A DNA stretch of 7,457 nt from Cyanobacteria bacterium UBA8803 (GTDB taxonomy: Bacteria; Cyanobacteriota; Cyanobacteriia; Cyanobacteriales; Coleofasciculaceae), in NCBI GenBank assembly GCA_003505715.1, contig DNXU01000188.1, forward strand, positions 1,902-9,358, written 5' to 3'. The position numbers and the translations under genes are program-made. Positions within the stretch are counted from its first letter, which is position 1. Every line of letters starts with the position of its first letter. A model generated the notes under the pieces. That model was given only the letters and a program-made list of their open reading frames with translations, searched no databases and was not told the DNA's origin. Positions 1-4,958 of this stretch are shown here, in pieces.

Positions 1-22
1 CAACCAACAACCAACAACAAAT
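1..22. repeat. Short CAAC-rich tandem repeat at window edge
   Basis: The first 14 bases are two perfect copies of the heptamer CAACCAA, followed by CAACAA. The tract lies immediately after the recQ stop codon and is cut by the window edge, so its full length is unknown. Cyanobacterial genomes are known to contain short tandemly repeated heptanucleotides, and this may be the end of one. Two copies could also be chance. Confidence 0.35.
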
Positions 23-2152
23 TTATCCCTTCTCCCGTAACCACCACGATCGCACTAATCGAATTTCTTCATAACTGTAAGCTTCTCCTAGGTGTTCCCG
101 TAGGGTTCTGAGCGATTCAGCGCCTAGTGTTTGAATGGCTTGAATTATGGCTTTTTGCCGATCTAGAGATACAATTCGATTTAACTCAACTGGCTGTTGC
201 ATCTCTAATAATTCACTCAAATGGCCCACGATAGTAGTGCGGCTGTATTTACGTTGTTGAGCAATTTCTTCCACGCTCAATCCTTGCTGGTGCAGTTGCA
301 GTGTCAGCATATGGGTATTAGAAGGTAGCGGGACAGGTAGTTTTTGTTCTTGACAAAAGGCTCGGATTTCTGAGACGAAGGTTTCGCCATACTGCGCTAG
401 TTTATGAGTACCAACCCCCGAAATTTCGGCAAACGCTTCCAAGGTTTGGGGTTGCTGCTGAGCCATTAACCGGAGGCTAGAATCGGCAAAGACAACGTAA
501 GGTGGTACGGATTGAGCATCAGCGAGTTGCTTGCGTAACTTTCGGAGTCGCTCAAATAAAATTTCGATTTCAGCCGTTCTGGGATTAATCTCCGCTAATG
601 CCTTAGCAGCTGGGGTTTGAGTGATGGCAATTTGCACGGAACGCTGGCTCCTGAGGATTTCCCAACTCAGTTTGTTGAGTTTCAAGATTGGATAACCATC
701 GTGAGTTTCGTCTACTAACCCTTGGTGTAGGAGCGATCGCGCTAGCATTTTCCAAGCTTCTACACTTTTATCTTTGCCAATGCCATAGGTCGATAGCAGA
801 TGATGACCGTACTGTTCGATTTTCTTCTTCCGCGATCCGCGCAGCACGTCAATAACGTGGATCATACCAAAGCGTTCTTTACAACGCGCTACGCAGGACA
901 GGAACTTTTGCGCCTCAATCGTCCAATCTTCTATAGGTTTGGGATTGCGGCAGTTATCGCAATTCCCGCAATTCCCAGCAAACTTTTCGCCAAAATACCT
1001 CAGTTGAATCGTGCGGCGGCAGTCTGTGCCTTCGGCATAATCTATAACCTGGCGCAACTGTTGAAATGCTACTTGCTGCTCTTTTGGGTCGGGTTTTTGC
1101 TCAATGAGAAATTTAATTCTAAAAATATCGCCAGCACTGTACAATAGAGTACAATGGGCAGGCTCGGCGTCTCGTCCAGCTCTTCCTGATTCCTGATAGT
1201 AACTTTCCAAATTTCGAGGCAAGTCGTAGTGGATGACAAAGCGCACGTCCGGCTTGTTAATGCCCATCCCGAAAGCAATAGTAGCGACCATGACGCGCAC
1301 GTCATCCCGAATAAAGCGGCTTTGATTGATGGTTCTCGCTTCATCCGTCATCCCCGCATGGTAGGGAAGGGCAGAAATCCCATCTTTCTCCAGTCGGAAA
1401 GCTAGTTCGTCCACAGTGCGGCGGCTGAGACAGTAGACGATACCCGCTCCTTGATGAGAACGGATTTGTTTTAATAGCTGATTGTAACTTTGACTCTGCT
1501 TGGGTTGAACCTCGTAGTAGAGGTTGGGGCGGTTGAAACTGGTAATATGAATGCCCGGTTGCTTGAGCATTAATTGTTGGATAATATCCTGTTGCACCCG
1601 CTTGGTTGCCGTAGCGGTAAGAGCCAACACTGGCACATCCGGATACCGCTGGCGCAGCTGTTTGATTTGTCGGTATTCCGGGCGAAAGTCGTGTCCCCAC
1701 TCCGACACGCAATGCGCCTCATCAATGGCAAAGGCCGAAATGCCCACTTGCGATCGCACCATCTCCAGAAACGGCCCAAATCGTTCTCCCAGCAAGCGTT
1801 CCGGTGCGACGTAGAGTAACTTAATTTTGCCTTTGAGGATGGCAGTTTCCCGCGATCGCGTATCGTCCCAACTCAGCGTACTATTGAGAAAAGTTGCCCC
1901 AATCCCGTTATCTAGCAGTGCATCCACTTGGTCTTGCATCAGCGAAATCAGCGGCGATACCACAACAGTTAAACCGGGTTTAAGCAATGCTGGCAACTGG
2001 AAACACAAAGACTTACCACCCCCAGTGGGCATGATAATCAGTAAATCCCGATTTTGCAGGGCTTCTTCAACAATTTGCCGCTGTGCTGGGCGAAAGGAGT
2101 CGTAACCAAAGAAATGTTTGAGTGCTTCCTCCAGAGAGTAAAACTGGACCAT
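23..2152 (-). CDS. recQ: ATP-dependent DNA helicase RecQ
   Basis: A 3'-5' superfamily 2 DNA helicase, cytoplasmic, acting in recombination and repair of stalled forks or gaps. All RecQ parts are visible in the 709-residue product: motif 0 FGYDSFRPAQ (15-24), Walker A MPTGGGKS (41-48), DEAH box (144-147) with the aromatic-rich loop (to about 160), motif III ALTATA (177-182), motif V around FGMGINKPDVRF (294-305) and motif VI ESGRAGRD (321-328). The zinc site is C378, C395, C398 and C401. A winged-helix RQC domain follows (about 410-510), then an HRDC domain (about 529-605). After a linker there is a C-terminal extension (about 612-709) containing a helix-turn-helix-like stretch. Length suits cyanobacterial and Gram-positive RecQ rather than the shorter E. 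coli form. The ATG at 2152 places motif 0 at the usual distance from the N-terminus, but no Shine-Dalgarno sequence precedes it. It diverges from the DUF427 gene. No frameshift or lost key residue is seen. Confidence 0.97.
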   Translation of the reverse strand: MVQFYSLEEALKHFFGYDSFRPAQRQIVEEALQNRDLLIIMPTGGGKSLCFQLPALLKPGLTVVVSPLISLMQDQVDALLDNGIGATFLNSTLSWDDTRSRETAILKGKIKLLYVAPERLLGERFGPFLEMVRSQVGISAFAIDEAHCVSEWGHDFRPEYRQIKQLRQRYPDVPVLALTATATKRVQQDIIQQLMLKQPGIHITSFNRPNLYYEVQPKQSQSYNQLLKQIRSHQGAGIVYCLSRRTVDELAFRLEKDGISALPYHAGMTDEARTINQSRFIRDDVRVMVATIAFGMGINKPDVRFVIHYDLPRNLESYYQESGRAGRDAEPAHCTLLYSAGDIFRIKFLIEQKPDPKEQQVAFQQLRQVIDYAEGTDCRRTIQLRYFGEKFAGNCGNCDNCRNPKPIEDWTIEAQKFLSCVARCKERFGMIHVIDVLRGSRKKKIEQYGHHLLSTYGIGKDKSVEAWKMLARSLLHQGLVDETHDGYPILKLNKLSWEILRSQRSVQIAITQTPAAKALAEINPRTAEIEILFERLRKLRKQLADAQSVPPYVVFADSSLRLMAQQQPQTLEAFAEISGVGTHKLAQYGETFVSEIRAFCQEQKLPVPLPSNTHMLTLQLHQQGLSVEEIAQQRKYSRTTIVGHLSELLEMQQPVELNRIVSLDRQKAIIQAIQTLGAESLRTLREHLGEAYSYEEIRLVRSWWLREKG

Positions 2153-2205
2153 GATAAATCAGTAGGAGCGCTGACGATCTCATTATTGTAGAACTGCTGA
2201 TGGCA

Positions 2206-2233
2206 CGGATGAATGCAGATGATGCGGATGAGG
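2206..2233. repeat. Degenerate (C)GGATGAATG-type tandem repeat
   Basis: Three adjoining units read CGGATGAATG (2206-2215), CAGATGATG (2216-2224) and CGGATGAGG (2225-2233). They lie in the 189-bp gap between the divergent recQ and DUF427 genes. The unit size and purine-rich character resemble the CGCAGAGG-type decamers at 4844-4885, so both may belong to a dispersed class of short cyanobacterial intergenic repeats. No clear promoter was resolved in the rest of this gap. Confidence 0.4.
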
Positions 2234-2328
2234 CCAATAATTATCTGCCTGTACCTAAGTATATCTGCGGTTACAGCAGCTCAACTTTTTTGCTTTGGCA
2301 CTCCATAATAATAGTTAGAGACTATGTT

Positions 2329-2333
2329 AAGGA
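2329..2333 (+). promoter_or_regulatory. Ribosome binding site deciding the DUF427 start
   Basis: AAGGA sits 8 bases before the ATG at 2342. It lies downstream of the alternative in-frame ATG at 2324, so it favours the second ATG as the true start. The protein from 2342 begins MPRAIWN, which also matches where the family's conserved region starts. Confidence 0.7.
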
Positions 2334-2341
2334 AAGTAACA

Positions 2342-2626
2342 ATGCCCCGAGCAATCTGGAATAGTGCAGTCCTCGCCGAGAGTGACAAGTGTGTCGTCGT
2401 GGAAGGTAACCAATACTTCCCCCCTGATGCCATCAACAAGGAATATTTTAAAGACAGCAGCACTCATACCACCTGTCCCTGGAAAGGTGTCGCCAGTTAT
2501 TACACCATCGAAGTGGATGGACAGCAGAATAAGGATGCAGCTTGGTACTATCCGAGTACGAAAGAGGCTGCTAAGAACATTGAAGGATATATTGCCTTCT
2601 GGAAAGGCGTGAAGGTTGAAGTCTAG
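2342..2626 (+). CDS. DUF427 domain-containing protein
   Basis: A small soluble protein of 94 residues made almost wholly of the DUF427 domain (also listed as NTP_transf_9). The family has a compact beta-rich fold and no settled biochemical role. Recognisable family features are MPRAIWN at the N-terminus, VVVEGNQYFP (about 18-27), the hallmark THTTCPWKGVASYY (about 41-54), the DAAWYYP segment (about 65-71) and a closing GYIAFWKGVKVE. The cysteine and Trp-Lys-Gly of the CPWKG motif are intact. No signal peptide or membrane segment is present. The start at 2342 is preferred over 2324 because of the AAGGA site. The gene stands alone: recQ diverges on its left and flv1 converges on its right beyond two hairpins, so it is probably monocistronic. 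Family assignment is firm; function is unknown. Confidence 0.92.
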   Translation: MPRAIWNSAVLAESDKCVVVEGNQYFPPDAINKEYFKDSSTHTTCPWKGVASYYTIEVDGQQNKDAAWYYPSTKEAAKNIEGYIAFWKGVKVEV

Positions 2627-2631
2627 TTCCA

Positions 2632-2657
2632 CTCAAGTCCATTTCAATGGACTTGAG
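2632..2657. terminator. Perfect hairpin, probable bidirectional terminator
   Basis: CTCAAGTCCATT (2632-2643) and AATGGACTTGAG (2646-2657) form a perfect 12-bp stem around two bases, in practice an 11-bp stem with a TTCA loop. It starts 6 bases after the DUF427 stop and lies between convergent genes, where a shared terminator is expected. Neither strand has a following T-tract, so it is not a textbook intrinsic terminator. It may instead be one half of a dispersed palindromic repeat together with the palindrome at 2664-2685. Confidence 0.6.
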
Positions 2658-2663
2658 CTATGA

Positions 2664-2685
2664 GCCAGGAGTTTAAACTCCTGGC
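2664..2685. repeat. 22-bp perfect palindrome
   Basis: GCCAGGAGTTT and its exact complement AAACTCCTGGC form an uninterrupted 22-bp palindrome, 6 bases after the neighbouring hairpin. The run GGGCT follows it. Two unrelated strong palindromes in tandem resemble the paired hairpins of REP-like units and of the ends of IS200/IS605-type elements in cyanobacteria. No transposase is present here. A role as a second terminator or transcript stabiliser is equally possible. Confidence 0.6.
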
Positions 2686-2710
2686 GGGCTTTGGGAAAAT
2701 GAATTATACA

Positions 2711-4432
2711 TTAATAATGAGTCCCGGACTTGCGATGATGCACTGCTGTCACCCCATCGGCTTTTAAGACCTTGCCATTAGTGACTACCCCATAAACTAG
2801 CCAATGGTCTCCACATTCCATGCGATTTTCCACCGTGCATTCTACATAGGCTAAGGCATCTGTAAGTAAAGGACAGCCATTCTCAGCTTCTTGAGTTGTC
2901 ACCCCAGCAAATCGGTCTTCTCCAGGCCCAAAAGGTTTGAGAAAATGCTTCATCAAACCTAGATGATTTCCTTCTTCTAAGATATTGACGACAAACTTAT
3001 CACCTGGGTGCATCAGAGATTCAATCGCCCTCTCTTTCGCCACCGCTATGGTTAAACCTGGTGGGTTAAAAGTCGCTTGGGCAATCCAGTCCGCTAGCAT
3101 GGCACTAGTAACCTCTCCCTGCTTGGCAGTAATAATACATAACGAACCAATCAAACGCCCTACCGCTTGTTCCGTCCGAGCCACCTGGGAATCACTCACC
3201 GGTTGCCGGGAAGTGCGGGCTTTTTTAGTTTTCTTCAAGGCTTGGGCAAAGTCAGTACCCGCTTCTTCGCAGTATTTGAGAGTGACTTCCGTTGGCTTGA
3301 ATTTGACCCGAATTGTCTCAAACCCAAATTTGTAACCCGCATCTCGGAATTTATTCTCAATCAGGTCAATAGCTTCGCCACTCCAGCCGTAAGAACCAAA
3401 CACACCTGCAAGTTTTGTTTTCGTCGCCGTCGATAGTACGATACCTAAAGCTGTTTGAATCTGGGTTGGCGCGTGACCTCCTAGAGTGGGGGAACCCATA
3501 ATAAACCCTTCTGCCTTCTCCACAGCAGCCCTAATCTCTTCTGGGTCAGCAACTTCGCAGTTAAGCGCTTCCACTCCCACTCCAGCTTTAGTAATTCCCC
3601 TGGCGATCGCTTGGGCAACAGTACCCGTATTCCCGTAAGCGGAAGCATAAAGCATGGCAACCGTTGTATCCTGAGACTTCTGCTCCTCACACCACTGCCG
3701 ATAGGACTGAGTCAGAGGTATTAAACTATAGCGCACCAAAGAGCCGTGACCCGTTGCGTAAAGCTTGGCCCCACAATCATCCAACTTATCTAACGCCTTT
3801 TCCACTTGCCGTGCGTGGGGTGCCATGACGCAATCAAAGTAATAGCGACGGTGTTCGCTAATAGTAGTCCACCCTTCATCTAAGACTTGATCGCCGCAGA
3901 GGTGGGCACCAAATAACTTATCGGTAAATAGAATTTCTGTCTGAGGGTCGTAAGTGCAAAGGGAGTCAGGCCAGCGAGGATTGGGAGTGGGGATAAATTG
4001 GAGGTGATGGCCTTTCCCTAAATCCAGAGTTTCATCACCCCGCACCACCATAATTTTTAAATCCGGTGCTTCTAAGATACCCCGCAGCGCGATCGCGCCC
4101 GGATTAGAACAAACAAACTGAATCTGAGGTGCCAGTTCCCATAATGCTTTGAGGGTAACGCCCCGGTTGGGATTGACATGACCGAGAATGATGTAATCAA
4201 TAGACTTAGGGTCGAAACGTCGTTTTAATTCGGTCAGGAAAATTTCGGTAAATGATTCTCCAGGTGGATCGATCAGGACAGTTTTATCGGCTTGAATTAC
4301 ATAAGAATTGGCCGTAGTACCTCGTTGCAGGGCGTACTCGATTTCAAATTTGAGTCTGTCCCAGGTACGCGATCGCAATACCGTCGTTTCTGGGGCAATA
4401 GGCAATACTTGGACATCGCGGGGTTTGTTCAT
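2711..4432 (-). CDS. flv1: Diflavin flavodiiron protein, Flv1 type
   Basis: A 573-residue cyanobacterial flavodiiron protein with three domains: metallo-beta-lactamase-like (about 1-250), flavodoxin-like FMN domain (about 257-400, phosphate loop SAYGNTG at 264-270) and C-terminal flavin reductase domain (about 424-573, ending AVHHRKSGTHY). In cyanobacteria Flv1 works with Flv3 to reduce O2 to water using photosynthetic electrons without releasing reactive oxygen. The diiron site is altered: the canonical HxExDH is H85-V-N87-P-N89-R90, the next histidine is R153 (NPRWPD), the bridging aspartate is K172 (FTDKLFG), and H229 remains. These neutral/basic changes are the known Flv1/Flv2 signature. 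Flv2 is less likely because the partner is adjacent and no sll0218-like gene lies between. The start begins MNKPRDVQVLPIA, with the family's conserved region at residue 5. No Shine-Dalgarno sequence precedes the ATG; the end of an inserted cassette lies 2 bp away. Confidence 0.92.
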   Translation of the reverse strand: MNKPRDVQVLPIAPETTVLRSRTWDRLKFEIEYALQRGTTANSYVIQADKTVLIDPPGESFTEIFLTELKRRFDPKSIDYIILGHVNPNRGVTLKALWELAPQIQFVCSNPGAIALRGILEAPDLKIMVVRGDETLDLGKGHHLQFIPTPNPRWPDSLCTYDPQTEILFTDKLFGAHLCGDQVLDEGWTTISEHRRYYFDCVMAPHARQVEKALDKLDDCGAKLYATGHGSLVRYSLIPLTQSYRQWCEEQKSQDTTVAMLYASAYGNTGTVAQAIARGITKAGVGVEALNCEVADPEEIRAAVEKAEGFIMGSPTLGGHAPTQIQTALGIVLSTATKTKLAGVFGSYGWSGEAIDLIENKFRDAGYKFGFETIRVKFKPTEVTLKYCEEAGTDFAQALKKTKKARTSRQPVSDSQVARTEQAVGRLIGSLCIITAKQGEVTSAMLADWIAQATFNPPGLTIAVAKERAIESLMHPGDKFVVNILEEGNHLGLMKHFLKPFGPGEDRFAGVTTQEAENGCPLLTDALAYVECTVENRMECGDHWLVYGVVTNGKVLKADGVTAVHHRKSGTHY

Positions 4433-4436
4433 GATT

Positions 4437-4462
4437 TTTTTTAACGCAGAGGTTCGCGGAGC
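4437..4462 (+). repeat. Left terminal inverted repeat of the cassette
   Basis: Six T residues followed by AACGCAGAGGTTCGCGGAGC. It matches the reverse complement of 4866-4891 at 23 of 26 positions, including an uninterrupted 17-base run. Two further T residues extend outward to 4435. The repeat ends almost at the flv1 start codon. Confidence 0.7.
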
Positions 4463-4465
4463 GAG

Positions 4466-4843
4466 TTATAGTCCGTTAACGATTCGTTTGATACCGTTTT
4501 TGAGGTGGGGAACGTTGAAGTTGATTAGAAGGCCGAGTTTGCAGTTGGATAGTTTGAGATAGGTTAGAAGTTGGGTTTAATGGATTGGATGAAGGGATTC
4601 AATAGCTTTTAGTGCAACAATAACTTTGTTTTCGACGAGTCAATCGACTCGATAGCCACATTCAAGAGGGACTGTTTCGTAAACTAATGGTAAAGGTTTT
4701 TGCCGTTCAACTTTCAACCCCGCTTTAGTAAGCTCATAGCCCAAACAAGCTTCATAAGACGATTCCAACAATCCTGGCCCTAAAGCCGTATGTATCTTCA
4801 TTGCCTACCCAATAATCATCCCTGATAACTCGTTACCTATCAT
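4466..4843 (-). pseudogene. Decayed GxxExxY family protein gene
   Basis: Reading the minus strand from ATG at 4843 to TAA at 4466 gives 125 codons in one unbroken frame, the usual length of the family, but with three internal stops: TAG at codon 13 (4805-4807), TGA at codon 68 (4640-4642) and TAA at codon 89 (4577-4579). Around them the family is clear: ELSGMIIG (5-12), AMKIHTALGPGLLESSYE (14-31) with the signature G24-LL-E27-SS-Y30, CGYRVD ending at D67, PIH (86-88), [20 protein letters not shown] (90-109) and GIKRIVNGL at the end. Members are small proteins of unknown function with a PD-(D/E)xK nuclease-like pattern. The usual ExK segment reads A77-L-K79 here, so an expected acidic residue is also lost. 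Decay is by point changes only, with no frameshift. The first internal ATG (4801) would still meet the TGA after 53 codons. No intact product is expected. Confidence 0.88.
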
Positions 4844-4885
4844 CCTCTGTGTACCTCTGTGCCCTCCTCTGCGTACCTCTGCGTT
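4844..4885. repeat. Four tandem CCTCTGYGTA-type decamers
   Basis: Units read CCTCTGTGTA (4844-4853), CCTCTGTGCC (4854-4863), then after CT, CCTCTGCGTA (4866-4875) and CCTCTGCGTT (4876-4885). On the minus strand this is a run of RYRCAGAGG-like units directly abutting the pseudogene ATG, so each copy carries an AGAGG that resembles a ribosome binding site. The last two units overlap the right terminal repeat, so the terminal repeat motif is the same as the tandem unit. Confidence 0.75.
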
Positions 4886-4891
4886 AAAAAA
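4866..4891 (-). repeat. Right terminal inverted repeat of the cassette
   Basis: Read on the minus strand it is six T residues followed by AACGCAGAGGTACGCAGAGG, the partner of 4437-4462 with three mismatches in 26. It overlaps the two decamer units nearest flv3. It may be both the cassette boundary and part of the leader of the GxxExxY gene. Confidence 0.7.
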
Positions 4892-4958
4892 CTAAAACGC
4901 CTATTCACCACACAAAGGTACGCAACCTCAAGGTACACTCTACCTGCCTGGGATAGCT

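Larger units (their letters stand above)
4435..4891. mobile_element. Candidate TIR-bounded cassette with decayed GxxExxY gene
   Basis: This block of about 457 bp fills most of the 526-bp flv3-flv1 gap. Its two ends are imperfect inverted copies of one another, with the core AACGCAGAGGT next to a T-tract. The interior holds a single decayed GxxExxY-family gene on the minus strand plus tandem decamers of the terminal motif. The terminal repeats, compact cargo and position between two functionally linked genes suggest an inserted mobile or mobilisable unit. No transposase is encoded and no target-site duplication was found, so the mechanism is unknown. The remaining 67 bp to flv3 (4892-4958) show only two copies of AAGGTAC (4915-4921 and 4930-4936). 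Confidence 0.5.

Noticed and set aside
800..1814. Open frames on the plus strand and other minus frames inside recQ
   Set aside because: They overlap the intact helicase gene, encode low-complexity or Cys/Ser/Arg-rich products with no recognisable family, and lack start signals.
2327..2632. Minus-strand open frame of 101 codons opposite the DUF427 gene
   Set aside because: The plus-strand frame carries the DUF427 motifs and a ribosome binding site; the reverse frame has no family signature.
4308..4562. Plus-strand 84-codon frame crossing the flv1 start and the cassette end
   Set aside because: It reads antisense to the conserved N-terminus of flv1 and to the GxxExxY remnant, with no family likeness; it is an accidental frame.
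4636..4651. Small inverted repeat CGAGTC-AATC-GACTCG inside the pseudogene
   Set aside because: It lies in the remnant of conserved coding sequence around YRVD and needs no separate function; it only happens to include the TGA stop.
4844..4891. Possible CRISPR-like repeat array
   Set aside because: Units are about 10 bp, adjoining and without unique spacers, and no cas gene is present.
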